A stretch of DNA of 64,000 nt from Actinoplanes ianthinogenes (GCF_018324205.1 NZ_AP023356.1:4109501-4173500); one strand, 5' to 3'. Shown: positions 19,542 through 28,049, counted from the first letter of the stretch. The notes: generated from the letters alone by a model not told the origin. Numbers and translations: made by a program.

Positions 19542-20288
19542 TCAGACTCTGCGCAGGTACTGCCAGCCACCGACCTCGGCGGCGTACCGGGCGTCACTCG
19601 CGGGCACCAGCGTCACGGCGGCGTCGCGCAGCAGCGCGACCAGGCGCGGGGACGGGCTGCGCCACGCCTCGCTGATCTCCACCAGGGTGCCGGTGGAGCG
19701 GCAGGCGGCGGCCAGGTCGGCGAGCAGCGCCGGAGAGACCGCCGCGTCGTCCACGCCGGCCTGGGCCAGCAGCGCGAGCGGGCGGGCCAGCTGGGTGGGC
19801 ACGTAGCGGCAGGCCCGCTCCAGGCCCAGGACGGTGGCCTCGACCAGGCGTTCGGCGACCTCCTCGGCGGTCAGCTCGCCGGTCTCGACCAGGGCGCGCA
19901 CGGCCCGGGCGTCGAGCGGCTCGTCGCCGGCCGGCAGGGCGGAGACCGCCACCGACAGCGCGTCCAGCTGGGCCAGGTCGGTGGGCAGCGCGAGCCAGCC
20001 GTCCGGGCGGACCACCTCGACCTCGGCGGCCACCCGCAGGGTCATCTCGGTGCGGTGCCGGGCCCGGCGCACGGCGTCCGCGTACGCGGTCAGCCAGGTG
20101 GTGTCCGGTCCGGCCTGGTCGGCGAAGGTGAGCGAGGTCAGTCCGGCCCGGTCGGCGGCCGAGACCACCACGCCGACGGCATCCCGCCCGGCCGCGAACC
20201 CGGTGTGCACGTGGCCGTCCACCGTCAGGTCCAGCGCGCATGCGGTGCCGACCGCACCGCCGCCGATGACTGATTCCCGCTCTGCCAC
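19542..20288 (-). CDS. PHP-like (histidinol-phosphatase-type) protein
   Basis: 248 residues from a GTG at 20288. LDLTVDGHVHTGFAAGRDAVG (about 18-38) is the HxH metal motif that opens PHP domains, followed by VVVSAADRAGLTSLTFADQA as in that fold. Later parts (EMTLRVAAEVEVV; LVEISEAWRSPSPRLVALLRDAAV; LVPASDARY) follow the PHP layout of the YcdX/HisJ group, but several of the usual later His ligands are not evident, so activity is uncertain. It sits downstream of csrA behind a terminator and its own ribosome binding site lies in a hairpin with a GGA loop. Confidence 0.65.
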   Translation of the reverse strand: MAERESVIGGGAVGTACALDLTVDGHVHTGFAAGRDAVGVVVSAADRAGLTSLTFADQAGPDTTWLTAYADAVRRARHRTEMTLRVAAEVEVVRPDGWLALPTDLAQLDALSVAVSALPAGDEPLDARAVRALVETGELTAEEVAERLVEATVLGLERACRYVPTQLARPLALLAQAGVDDAAVSPALLADLAAACRSTGTLVEISEAWRSPSPRLVALLRDAAVTLVPASDARYAAEVGGWQYLRRV

Positions 20289-20293
20289 GTTCG

Positions 20294-20322
20294 CTCCCCG
20301 ACTGAAGTTCTCCGTCGGGGAG
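20294..20322 (-). promoter_or_regulatory. Leader hairpin covering the RBS of the PHP-like gene
   Basis: On minus, CTCCCCGAC (20322-20314) pairs with GTCGGGGAG (20302-20294) around an 11-base loop that begins GGAGAAC. The 3' arm contains the Shine-Dalgarno sequence, five bases before the GTG. GGA in a loop next to the RBS is the classic CsrA target, and csrA is the next gene upstream. Confidence 0.5.
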
Positions 20323-20375
20323 AAGAATGCCGGTCGCGCGTTGTCTCCGGGGTCAGCCGCCGGTGCAGCTGAGGT

Positions 20376-20402
20376 GCGCCCGCCACCGGTGATGGCGGGC
20401 GC
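20376..20402. terminator. Terminator after csrA
   Basis: A 10-bp stem (20376-20385 with 20393-20402) and 7-base loop start six bases past the csrA stop codon. Ends the flgN-flgK-flgL-fliW-csrA unit. Confidence 0.7.
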
Positions 20403-20407
20403 GGCCC

Positions 20408-20644
20408 TCACTCTCCCGGCTTCTGGAGCATCTGGGTGATCGCGTGCACCGCGTCGTCGGTCGGCGAGGCGGCCGCCCGGTTCGCGTCCTGCAACTCGCG
20501 ATACACCTCCTCGCGGTGCACCTGCACGTCACGGGGAGCCTGGATGCCCAGCCGGATGACGTCGCCCCGGGCCTCCAGCACGGTGATCACGACGTCGTCG
20601 CCGATCATCACGCTCTCGCCGGCCCGCCTGGTCAGCACTAGCAT
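20408..20644 (-). CDS. csrA: Carbon storage regulator CsrA
   Basis: 78 residues. MLVLTRRAGESVMIGDDVVITV and RLGIQAPRDVQVHREEVYRE are the full CsrA signature including the RNA-binding VHREE region. CsrA dimers bind GGA motifs in mRNA leaders and block ribosomes. Here it follows fliW, the arrangement in which FliW releases flagellin mRNA from CsrA repression. The ATG at 20644 directly begins the family and has GGAGGAGGG upstream; the open frame to 20686 adds 14 unrelated residues. Likely targets: the fliC leader (AAGGAGGAA before its start codon) and the downstream PHP-like gene. Confidence 0.95.
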   Translation of the reverse strand: MLVLTRRAGESVMIGDDVVITVLEARGDVIRLGIQAPRDVQVHREEVYRELQDANRAAASPTDDAVHAITQMLQKPGE

Positions 20645-20777
20645 CGACGCCCTCCTCCTCCATCCATGGAACGGACAGCATGGCAAAGGCGCGGCCGCGA
20701 GGGAACGCGACCGCGCCTTGGAGGGTTGTCACGAGGCGCGAGGTCCCGGCCGTCGTGACAAGCCCTCACCTGGAGGA

Positions 20778-21215
20778 TCAGTACGACCGGTTCATGATCG
20801 CCCGGACCGGGTAGCCGGAGCCGGTGAGGACGGTCTGCATCGCCCGCATGCTGTCCCGGTCCACCACGATCGGGGCGAGGAGGTTCGCGGTGGTCTCCTC
20901 CTTGCCCGCGGTGATGACCGTGAGCAGCAGTACCCGGTCCGGGTCCTTGGTGTTCAGCGCGGCGAACACCGACTCGTCGATCTCCGGGGCGTACTCCGGG
21001 AAGAACGGCTCCGGCGGTGCCACCAGGAAGCGCAGCTCCGGGTTGTCGAGCGAGGTCAGGGCGTAGAGCAGACCGTCGTCGTTCAGGCGCACCAGGACGA
21101 ATTCCTTGTGCGCCGGGAACCCCGGCATGGGAACCGCCATCGAGATGGTCGGCAGGCCCAGCGACGGGTCGGTCATGGTGGCCTCGATCGGTCGGGACAT
21201 GGTGCGAGTAGTCAT
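20778..21215 (-). CDS. fliW: Flagellar assembly factor FliW
   Basis: 145 residues. GFPAHKEFVLVRLND, LLYALTSLDNPELRFLVA and FPEYAPEIDES match FliW, which binds flagellin and inhibits CsrA so that flagellin synthesis follows export. The C-terminal part (LLTVITAGKEETTANLLAPIVVD) is also typical. The ATG at 21215 lies just behind the flgL stop with GAGGTG overlapping that stop; a GTG two codons earlier is possible. In a unit with flgN, flgK and flgL before it and csrA after. Confidence 0.93.
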   Translation of the reverse strand: MTTRTMSRPIEATMTDPSLGLPTISMAVPMPGFPAHKEFVLVRLNDDGLLYALTSLDNPELRFLVAPPEPFFPEYAPEIDESVFAALNTKDPDRVLLLTVITAGKEETTANLLAPIVVDRDSMRAMQTVLTGSGYPVRAIMNRSY

Positions 21216-21217
21216 GG

Positions 21218-22198
21218 TCACCTCAGGAAATCGATGAGCGAGGGCTGGATCACCTTGGCCGTGGCGGCCAGGGCGGCCTGATACGAGGTCTGCTGGAGCT
21301 GCAATTCCATGATCGCCTTGGGCAGGTCGACATCCTCGATATCGGACAGCTGCGACGACACGGACATCAAGCGATCCTCAGCGGACTGCTTCATCTGTGT
21401 AACCCGATTGTATCGAGCACCTACGTCCGAAAGAGTGGAATTCAGCAGATCAGACGCTTTGTCGAGGTTCTTCAGGCCGGTGTCGATAGCGGCCGAGTCG
21501 CCCGACTTCATGGCGTCGGACAGGTCCTTGAGAACGTTGAACAGTTGCGCCGGGTTCCGCACCCGGGCCGCCGGATCGGTCTGGTCGGCCAGCTCCTGCC
21601 CGTCGGCGTCGACGTACTTGCCGTCGCCGTTGACGAGGTAGTCGTTGCCGAACACCTCGGGGCCGCGGACGTCCACCCGGACCTTGGCGTTCGGCCCGAT
21701 CATCCGGGCCGTCTCACCGGCCTCCTCGCCGACGTAGGCGCCGCTCGCGTACGCCGCGGAGTCCGGTGTGGAGCCGCCGAAGACCGGGCGGTCCAGGTAC
21801 TTCGTGTTGGCGTACTGAATGAGCGTGCCGCGGATCTGGTCGATCTCGGCGGCCCGCGCGTTGTTCGCCTCCGGCGTGCTGCCGCCGCCCGCGCTGGCCG
21901 CCGCCAGGGTGAGCTCCCGGACCTTGGCGACCAGCGTGGTCGAGCTCTGGAGGGTGTCCTGCACGGTGCCGAGCCGGCCCATCGCGTCGTCGGCGTTGGT
22001 CGAGTACTTCTTGTTCGCGCGGACCTCGCCGCGCAACTGGAGTGCGGTGACCGTGCCGGTCGGCGAGTCCGACGGGCGGTGCAGCTGCTTGCCGCTGGAG
22101 ATCTGGTCCTGCGCCGTCTGCGTCCGGTTGAGGTTGCGCTGCAGGCTCGCCATCGTCCGGGTGCGGACGCTGCTCTCGGTGACTCGTGGGCTGCTCAT
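21218..22198 (-). CDS. flgL: Flagellar hook-filament junction protein FlgL (HAP3)
   Basis: 326 residues with the flagellin-like ends of HAP3: N-terminal SSPRVTESSVRTRTMASLQRN and QDQISSGKQLHRPSDSP, and C-terminal IEDVDLPKAIMELQLQQTSYQAAL followed by PSLIDFLR. The two helical ends pack together in the hook-filament junction; the middle (about 110-240) is variable. Exported by the flagellar secretion system, probably with FlgN as chaperone. 14 bases after flgK. Confidence 0.95.
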   Translation of the reverse strand: MSSPRVTESSVRTRTMASLQRNLNRTQTAQDQISSGKQLHRPSDSPTGTVTALQLRGEVRANKKYSTNADDAMGRLGTVQDTLQSSTTLVAKVRELTLAAASAGGGSTPEANNARAAEIDQIRGTLIQYANTKYLDRPVFGGSTPDSAAYASGAYVGEEAGETARMIGPNAKVRVDVRGPEVFGNDYLVNGDGKYVDADGQELADQTDPAARVRNPAQLFNVLKDLSDAMKSGDSAAIDTGLKNLDKASDLLNSTLSDVGARYNRVTQMKQSAEDRLMSVSSQLSDIEDVDLPKAIMELQLQQTSYQAALAATAKVIQPSLIDFLR

Positions 22199-22212
22199 GA
22201 GCCGTCGTCCCC

Positions 22213-23661
22213 CTACCTACCGACCATGCCGGTTCGGTTGATCAATTGGTCGAGCATCGAGTCGACCGTGGTGAGCACCCGCGACGCGGCCTCGTAACCG
22301 CGCTGGTAGGTGAGCAGGTTGGTCATCTCCTCGTCGAGGTTGACCCCGGACTCCGCGTCCCGTGCGGCGTCCACCTGGTCGGTCACCGCGTTCTGCACGT
22401 CGCGCCGGCGGATCGACGACTGCGCGGCCACCCCGAGGTCGCCGATCAGCTGCTGGTACTCGGCGTCGGCGCCGTCCCGGGAGGTGGCCAGCTCGGCCAG
22501 GTCGTCGGCGATCCCGCCGTCCAGCGCCTTGGTGGTGAGCACGCCTTTCGGGTCCTTGGTCGAGACGGCCAGGTCGTCCGGGTCGGACACCTTCACCCCG
22601 ATGTTCCCCGCGGTGATCGTGGCGGTCGGATCGTTGGGCCGGTCGCGGTCGACGAAGAACTGCTGACCGGTGTCGCCCTTCATGCTGTAGCCGGTGCCGT
22701 ACTTGTCGTTGACGGTCTCGGCCAGCTTCTGGGCCACCTTGTCCAGCCGGTTCGAGATGTCGTGCAGGGTGCCGTCCTTGGCGAGCAGCTCCATCTGCGA
22801 GCCCATCGTCCCGCCCGCGGCGACCGCCGTCTTGGTGTCCTTGAACCGCAGGTTCACCAGGACGTCGCTGTCGAGGTCGGCGAGCTGGGTCGCCCCGCCC
22901 GCCTCGATCTCGATCGGCCGGTTGGTGAACTCGCTGACCAGCGGCGCGCTGCCGATGAAGACGTTGGTCGCGCCGTTCGGCAGGTCGGTCGCGGTGGCGC
23001 CGACGACCTGGGAGAGCTTGAGAATCTCCTGCGAGCGCCGGTCCATCAGCTCGTTGGCCTGCAACCCGGCCGCCTTGGCGACCACGATCTCCTTGTTCAG
23101 CTTGGCCACCTCCTCGGCCGACTTGTTGACGTCGCCGACGTAGGTGTCCAGGCCGGCCCGGATCGACTCGAACTGGTTGTTGATCGCCTTGGACGCGTCG
23201 TTGAGCGTGGCGGCCACCGTGGTCGCCTGCTCCAGCAGCGCGGACTTGGGCGCCGCCTTGTCCGGGTTGGTGGCGACCGCGTTCCAGCCGTCCCACATGT
23301 CCTGCATGCGGGCCTGCAACGCGGTGTCGCTGGGCTCCGCGAAGACGTCCTCGATCAGCGCGTACGCGCCGGCCTTCTCGTTGAGGTACGACGAGTTCGC
23401 GTGCTCGGTGTAGCTGCGGTGGTCGAGCGCGGTGTTCCGTAGCCGTTCCACCGTCGAGACGGTGACGCCGGCGCCTACCGCGAGGGTGCTGGCGTAGATG
23501 CCGGGCGTCAGGTTGGCGTTCTGCGCCTGCATCACGACGCGCTGCCGGGTGTAACCCTCGGTGCTCGCGTTGGCGATGTTCTGTCCGGTGATGTCGAGGC
23601 CGCGGCGCTGCGCGTACAGAGACGTCAGCGCGGTGTTCAGTCCACTGAATGTGCTAGCCAT
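22213..23661 (-). CDS. flgK: Flagellar hook-filament junction protein FlgK (HAP1)
   Basis: 482 residues. The N-terminus STFSGLNTALTSLYAQRRGLDITGQNIANASTEGYTRQ carries the rod-hook ANNLANxxTxGY-type motif; the C-terminus VNLDEEMTNLLTYQRGYEAASRVLTTVDSMLDQLI is the matching D0 helix. Forms the first junction ring between hook and filament. Its start codon overlaps the flgN stop (TGATG), so translation is coupled to its chaperone. Confidence 0.96.
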   Translation of the reverse strand: MASTFSGLNTALTSLYAQRRGLDITGQNIANASTEGYTRQRVVMQAQNANLTPGIYASTLAVGAGVTVSTVERLRNTALDHRSYTEHANSSYLNEKAGAYALIEDVFAEPSDTALQARMQDMWDGWNAVATNPDKAAPKSALLEQATTVAATLNDASKAINNQFESIRAGLDTYVGDVNKSAEEVAKLNKEIVVAKAAGLQANELMDRRSQEILKLSQVVGATATDLPNGATNVFIGSAPLVSEFTNRPIEIEAGGATQLADLDSDVLVNLRFKDTKTAVAAGGTMGSQMELLAKDGTLHDISNRLDKVAQKLAETVNDKYGTGYSMKGDTGQQFFVDRDRPNDPTATITAGNIGVKVSDPDDLAVSTKDPKGVLTTKALDGGIADDLAELATSRDGADAEYQQLIGDLGVAAQSSIRRRDVQNAVTDQVDAARDAESGVNLDEEMTNLLTYQRGYEAASRVLTTVDSMLDQLINRTGMVGR

Positions 23662-24146
23662 CAGATCGCCTCATCGACGAGGGTGGGCCGGCGGATGCCG
23701 CCGGTGACGGTCTGGCCCTGCGGTCCGTACGTTTCCACAGACTCGGCGAACACGAGCATGGTTTCGCGAGCCGCGCGCTGGCCCGCGGTGAGCAGGTCAC
23801 GGTTGACGTCGGCCAGGGCCCGGATCTCCGACGTCAGCAGCAGGAACGCCTTACGGTGCTGATGGAGGAGATCCGACCAGGGGTCGGGCGCCGCGTCGGC
23901 CAGCTCGCCCAGCGACGCCTCCGGGCTCAGGCCGAGCTCGATCGCGACGTCCTGCGCGTACGCCGCCCGGATCACCTCGGTCTGGCGGATCTGGTCCAGC
24001 ACCACTTCCACCTCCCGGGTGGCGTGGCTCAACCAGCGGGATCGGTTGGCCGCGAGGAGCAACTGCTCCTCCTCAAGCTTGAACAGGAGCATCTCCAGCA
24101 GCTCCCGAGAGCGCCACAAGACGCTGGCCAGGTCGGTCAGACTCAC
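23661..24146 (-). CDS. flgN: FlgN-type export chaperone
   Basis: 161 residues, nearly all helical: LTDLASVLWRSRELLEMLLFKLEEEQLLLAANRSRWLSHATREVEVVLDQIR is the FlgN pattern, and placement right before flgK and flgL agrees. It should hold FlgK and FlgL in an export-ready state. The GTG at 24146 has GGAGGA upstream and starts at the family N-terminus; the frame stays open to 24215. It is the first gene of the unit driven by the promoter at 24206-24233. Confidence 0.85.
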   Translation of the reverse strand: MSLTDLASVLWRSRELLEMLLFKLEEEQLLLAANRSRWLSHATREVEVVLDQIRQTEVIRAAYAQDVAIELGLSPEASLGELADAAPDPWSDLLHQHRKAFLLLTSEIRALADVNRDLLTAGQRAARETMLVFAESVETYGPQGQTVTGGIRRPTLVDEAI

Positions 24147-24175
24147 CCGGTCCTCCGTCGTTCGCTGGTCGGGCT

Positions 24176-24193
24176 GCACCCTTTCGGCAACCC
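24176..24193. promoter_or_regulatory. 11-bp-spaced GCA(A/C)CC direct repeat between flgN and fliC
   Basis: GCACCCT, four bases, GCAACCC. The same period as repeats upstream of flgB, fliJ and flbD. It resembles the operator I recall for the Actinoplanes regulator TcrA. Here it lies downstream of the flgN promoter boxes, so its target is unclear. Confidence 0.4.
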
Positions 24194-24205
24194 ACTCATT
24201 CGGAC

Positions 24206-24233
24206 AGGTCGGCATGTTCGCCGTGCCGCTGAG
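24206..24233 (-). promoter_or_regulatory. FliA-type promoter for flgN-flgK-flgL-fliW-csrA
   Basis: On minus, CTCAG (24233-24229), 15 bases, GCCGACCT (24213-24206). Predicted start near 24199, leaving a leader of about 50 bases. Confidence 0.65.
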
Positions 24234-24297
24234 TGGTTTCGCCCGATCGGCATTTATCCGGTTAGCCGGATTAGCCGGAGATTTTCTCGGAGAATCG

Positions 24298-24326
24298 CTC
24301 AGCGCCTCTCGGCTGCCCGCCGAAGG
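24298..24326 (+). promoter_or_regulatory. FliA-type promoter for flagellin
   Basis: CTCAG (24298-24302), 16 bases, GCCGAAGG (24319-24326). Predicted start near 24333, so the fliC leader is about 60 bases and carries two GGA motifs, one in the Shine-Dalgarno region (AAGGAGGAA), suited to CsrA. Confidence 0.65.
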
Positions 24327-24394
24327 GAATGGCGCAACACCAACGGCTCACGGACGGGCCGGTTCAAGACCCCAGTCAAGGAGGAATCACCACA

Positions 24395-25597
24395 ATGGGT
24401 CTTCGCATCAACCAGAACATCGCCGCGCAGAACGCCTACCGGAACCTGTCGGTGACCGACAGCCAGATGTCGAAGTCGCTGGAGAAGTTGTCCAGCGGTT
24501 TCCGCATCAACCGGGCGGCGGACGACGCGGCCGGCCTGTCGATCTCCGAGGGTCTGCGGGCGCAGACCGGCGGTCTCAAGGTCGCGGTGCGCAACGCTCA
24601 GGACGCGATCAGCGTCGTGCAGACCGCTGAGGGTGCGCTGAACGAGGTCACCAGCATGCTCCAGCGCATGCGTGACCTGTCGGTCCAGGCGTCCAACGCG
24701 TCCCTGGACACCGACGCCAAGGGCGCCGCGCAGAAGGAGTTCGACCAGCTCGCGGCCGAGATCGACCGCGTCGGCGACACCACCGCGTTCGGCAAGTCGA
24801 AGCTGCTCGACGGCTCCTTCGGCACCACCGAGGGCAACACCGCGACCAACAAGCTGACCGCGATGCCGGCCACGATCTCCTTCAACATCCAGCAGATCGG
24901 CAGCAAGGACCTCAGCGACAACCCGATCGCGGTCAGCGTCACGCCGGCCGCGACCGACTCCGCCAAGGACGTCGCCGACAAGCTCAACACGGCGATCAAG
25001 GCGGCGCTCACCGCTCCGGCCAACGCGGCCCAGGGCTTCACCGGCGGTGAACTGCACGTCTCGTCCGACGTCGCGGCCGACGGCACCGGTATGTCGTTCA
25101 GCCTCGACGGCACCGCCGCGTTCACGATCTCCGACCAGGTCGGCGACGCGTTCACGGACGGCGCCAGCACCACCAAGACCTCTGGCACCAACGGTGACTT
25201 CCAGATCGGCGCCAACGCCGGCGAGAAGCTGAACGTCTCGATCGCCAAGACCAGCGCCTCGTCGCTGGGCCTCAGCGGCCTGGACCTCACGGCCGGCGCC
25301 GACGCGAACGGCGTGTCCGGTGCGAACAAGGCGATCAAGGCGCTGGACTCCGCGATCAAGTCGATCTCCGACCAGCGGGCCTCGCTCGGTGCGTCGCAGA
25401 ACCGCTTCGAGCACACCATCAACAACCTCAACACGGCGGTGGAGAACCTGTCCGCGTCGGAGTCCCGGATCCGGGACACCGACATGGCGCAGGAGATGGT
25501 CTCCTTCACCCGGAGCCAGATCCTCACCCAGGCCGGCACGTCGATGCTGTCGCAGGCGAACCAGTCCTCGCAGAACGTGCTGTCCCTGCTGCGCTGA
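24395..25597 (+). CDS. fliC: Flagellin
   Basis: 400 residues. The D0/D1 ends are complete: GLRINQNIAAQNAYRNL, LEKLSSGFRINRAADDAAGL and AVRNAQDAISVVQTAEGAL at the start, and RIRDTDMAQEMVSFTRSQIL then SQNVLSLLR at the end. Residues about 165-300 form a Thr/Ala/Asp-rich variable domain that would be exposed on the filament. AAGGAGG lies ten bases before the ATG. FliW and CsrA in this locus probably control its translation. Only one flagellin gene is present in the window. Confidence 0.97.
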   Translation: MGLRINQNIAAQNAYRNLSVTDSQMSKSLEKLSSGFRINRAADDAAGLSISEGLRAQTGGLKVAVRNAQDAISVVQTAEGALNEVTSMLQRMRDLSVQASNASLDTDAKGAAQKEFDQLAAEIDRVGDTTAFGKSKLLDGSFGTTEGNTATNKLTAMPATISFNIQQIGSKDLSDNPIAVSVTPAATDSAKDVADKLNTAIKAALTAPANAAQGFTGGELHVSSDVAADGTGMSFSLDGTAAFTISDQVGDAFTDGASTTKTSGTNGDFQIGANAGEKLNVSIAKTSASSLGLSGLDLTAGADANGVSGANKAIKALDSAIKSISDQRASLGASQNRFEHTINNLNTAVENLSASESRIRDTDMAQEMVSFTRSQILTQAGTSMLSQANQSSQNVLSLLR

Positions 25598-25662
25598 TAC
25601 CTGGCGCTAACCGGTTGGCGACGGATCGCAACTGAATCCGTCGCGCAGACGACCGAACAGAC

Positions 25663-25694
25663 GGGGGTAGCCGGCTCGCCCGCCGGCTACCCCC
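25663..25694. terminator. Terminator between fliC and fliD
   Basis: 13-bp perfect stem (25663-25675 with 25682-25694), 6-base loop. It would limit read-through so that flagellin mRNA is far more abundant than fliD mRNA. Confidence 0.75.
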
Positions 25695-25736
25695 GCTCCA
25701 CTCCCGCCCCCGCCCCCGCAGCAGGAAGGCACTCCC

Positions 25737-27185
25737 GTGACCAGCTCCGTCGACGGCCTCGTCAGTGGAATGAGCACCTCCTCCGTGATCAGCCAGCTGA
25801 TGCAGGTGGAGGCCGCCCCTCAGACCAAGCTCAAGACCAAGGTCCAGAACGCGCAGACCGCGGTGGCCTCCTACCAGTCGGTCAACGCCAACCTCAAGGC
25901 GGTCAAGTCGGCCGCGGACGCGATGACCCAGCTCAGCACCTGGCGGGCCACCAAGGCCACGTCCAGTTCGTCCTCGGTCACCGCCACCACGACCACCGGG
26001 CTGGTCAACACCGCGGGCCGGGTCACCTTCGACGTGAAGAGTGTCGCCTCCGCGCAGAGCACCACGATCAAGCTGGCGACCAACACCGTCTCGGTCCAGG
26101 ACGGCAAGACCGTGAAGACGCCGGTCGACACCGGCGCCTCGGTCACCGTCTCCATGGGCAAGTACGACGAGAACGGCAACTTCACGCCGGCGAACCCGCC
26201 CAAGTCGGTCACCCTGGACCTGACCGACGGCAGCTCACCGGACAAGATCGCTGGGAAGCTCAACTCGGCCGGTCTGGACGTCCGGGCCTACGTGGTGAAC
26301 ACCTCGGACACCGAGGGCGTACTCCAGTTCACCGGCACCAAGACCGGCGAGGACTACGGCTTCCAGGTGACCGGCCTGGAGAACCTGGGTATCGACGCGA
26401 ACGGCAACACCGGCGCGAGCCCGGCCACCACGTACTCGAAGAGCGCGTCGCTGCAGGTCGGCTCCGGTGACACCGCCTACACGATCAAGAGCGACACGAA
26501 CACCTTCACCGGCCTGATCCCCGGCGTGACGATCAACGTCACCAAGGAGGAGACCGGTGTCACGGTCAACGCCACCAACGACGTCGCCGGCATCGCGAAC
26601 AAGATGCAGGCGGTGGTCGACTCGATCAACGCGGCGCTCGGCGAGATCAAGAACCAGACCGCGTACGACCCTGCGACCAGAAAAGCGTCGCCGCTGACCG
26701 GTGACTTCATGGTCCGCGAGATGACCCAGACGGTGCTCGGCAAGATCAGCACCGGGCTGACCTACGACAACCCGGCGTACAACAAGAACCTGCCCGAGGA
26801 CGCGACGACCAACCCGAAGACGAAGACCTTCGGCTCGCTCAGCCAGTTCGGCATCTCGCTCAGCCGGGACGGCCAGCTCAGCTTCGACGCGAACGCGTTC
26901 ACCTCGGCGTACAACGCCAACCCCAGCACGATCCAGGAAGCCGCGATCGGGTTCGCGCAGAACTTCAAGGCTCTCGCCGACAAGCAGTCGACCAGCGTCA
27001 CCGCGGTGATCACCGGCCGGAAGAACGAGATCGACTCGATCAACGACCAGATCAGCAACTGGGACACCCGGCTGGCCACCCGCCGCGAGGCGTTGCAGCG
27101 GCAGTACGCCGCCATGGAGACCGCGCTCGGCAACATGAAGAACCAGTCGACCTGGCTGGCCGGGCAGATCTCCAGCCTCGGCTGA
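25737..27185 (+). CDS. fliD: Flagellar filament cap protein FliD (HAP2)
   Basis: 482 residues from a GTG with GGAAGG eight bases upstream. SSVDGLVSGMSTSSVISQLMQVEAAPQTKLKTKV at the N-terminus and the C-terminal IDSINDQISNWDTRLATRREALQRQYAAMETALG are characteristic. FliD pentamers or hexamers cap the growing filament and guide flagellin folding. Followed by fliS and a FliT-like gene, its usual chaperone neighbours. Confidence 0.95.
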   Translation: MTSSVDGLVSGMSTSSVISQLMQVEAAPQTKLKTKVQNAQTAVASYQSVNANLKAVKSAADAMTQLSTWRATKATSSSSSVTATTTTGLVNTAGRVTFDVKSVASAQSTTIKLATNTVSVQDGKTVKTPVDTGASVTVSMGKYDENGNFTPANPPKSVTLDLTDGSSPDKIAGKLNSAGLDVRAYVVNTSDTEGVLQFTGTKTGEDYGFQVTGLENLGIDANGNTGASPATTYSKSASLQVGSGDTAYTIKSDTNTFTGLIPGVTINVTKEETGVTVNATNDVAGIANKMQAVVDSINAALGEIKNQTAYDPATRKASPLTGDFMVREMTQTVLGKISTGLTYDNPAYNKNLPEDATTNPKTKTFGSLSQFGISLSRDGQLSFDANAFTSAYNANPSTIQEAAIGFAQNFKALADKQSTSVTAVITGRKNEIDSINDQISNWDTRLATRREALQRQYAAMETALGNMKNQSTWLAGQISSLG

Positions 27186-27234
27186 TCGCCTGCCGCCACT
27201 CGCCCGCCAGCCACCCGCCTGACTAAGGGATTCG

Positions 27235-27615
27235 ATGACTGCTCCGGCCCCGCACCTCCGTGACCGCTACCTCCAGGACTCGATCAACACCGCGTCGCCG
27301 GCGAAGCTCCTGGTGATGCTCTACGACCGCATGATCCTCGACCTGAACCAGGGCGAGGAGGCGCTCCGTGCCGACGACCGGGCGCTGGCCAACGACAAGA
27401 TCGCCCACGCCCAGGAGATCCTCATCGAGCTGCGGACCACGCTGCACGTCGATGAGTGGGAGGGCGCGCCCGGCCTGGCCAACCTGTACGGCTACATCCT
27501 CACCGAGCTGATCGGCGCGACCATCGCCCGCGATCCGGACCGGGTGGCCACCTGCCGCAAACTGCTCGAACCGCTGCGCGACGCGTGGCGCGAGGCTGCC
27601 GTGGCAGCGGGCTGA
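27235..27615 (+). CDS. fliS: Flagellin export chaperone FliS
   Basis: 126 residues, four-helix bundle: RYLQDSINTASPAKLLVMLYDRMILDLNQGEEAL is the FliS signature. It binds the flagellin C-terminus in the cytoplasm, prevents early polymerisation and takes it to FlhA. Located in the usual fliD-fliS order, with a FliT-like gene starting nine bases after it. Confidence 0.95.
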   Translation: MTAPAPHLRDRYLQDSINTASPAKLLVMLYDRMILDLNQGEEALRADDRALANDKIAHAQEILIELRTTLHVDEWEGAPGLANLYGYILTELIGATIARDPDRVATCRKLLEPLRDAWREAAVAAG

Positions 27616-27623
27616 GCACGGTC

Positions 27624-27944
27624 ATGACCGGGGACTGGCGAGGCGCCTGGACGACGGCGCTCGACGAGCTGGAGATGGACGTCGCGGCGGTCGAGGCGAT
27701 GCTCGCCGACGAGCACCGGCACGCCGAGACGCCGCCGGCCGACATCTGGCGGCCGCCGACCGAGCTGGGCGCGCTGCCGCTGGAGCTCAAGCCGCGGGCC
27801 GACGAGATCCTCACCCGGCAGCTGGCGGTGGCGCAGGAACTCGCCCGGCGGCTCACCGCCAACCGGCAGCAGAGCGCGATGACCTCCCGGATCGAGACCG
27901 GTGAGGCGGTCAAGCGCCCCGTTTACCTCGACCGCGCCATGTGA
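27624..27944 (+). CDS. FliT-like small helical protein
   Basis: 106 residues, acidic and mainly helical (WRGAWTTALDELEMDVAAVEAMLADEH; EILTRQLAVAQELARRLTANRQ). There is no strong sequence signature, but size, helicity and position after fliD-fliS fit a FliT/FlgN-type chaperone for FliD. Start ATG at 27624, nine bases beyond the fliS stop. Ends the unit before a strong terminator. Confidence 0.6.
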   Translation: MTGDWRGAWTTALDELEMDVAAVEAMLADEHRHAETPPADIWRPPTELGALPLELKPRADEILTRQLAVAQELARRLTANRQQSAMTSRIETGEAVKRPVYLDRAM

Positions 27945-27953
27945 ACCACCGCG

Positions 27954-27989
27954 AACGTCCCGGATCCCCGGCAGGGGGTCCGGGACGTT
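27954..27989 (+). terminator. Intrinsic terminator ending the fliC-fliD-fliS unit
   Basis: 16-bp stem (27954-27969 with 27974-27989, one G-U pair), 4-base loop, followed by TTTTCG. A classical rho-independent terminator. Confidence 0.88.
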
Positions 27990-27996
27990 TTCGTGT

Positions 27997-28049
27997 GCAA
28001 CCTCGCAGCAACCGTCTGACACTAAGCGGATCGCCGGACTCGCCGAACT
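27997..28049 (+). promoter_or_regulatory. FliA-type promoter and 11-bp repeat upstream of flgB
   Basis: GCAACCT and GCAACCG 11 bases apart (27997-28014), then CTAAG (28022-28026), 15 bases, GCCGAACT (28042-28049). The repeat ends about eight bases before the -35 box, a good activator position. It would drive the flgB-to-fliI operon with a leader of about 70 bases. Confidence 0.7.

Noticed and set aside
24240..24275. FliA promoter with TAAA immediately before GCCGAT on minus (near 24250)
   Set aside because: No -35 box at 15-16 bases; the CTCAG-N15-GCCGACCT pair closer to flgN fits better.
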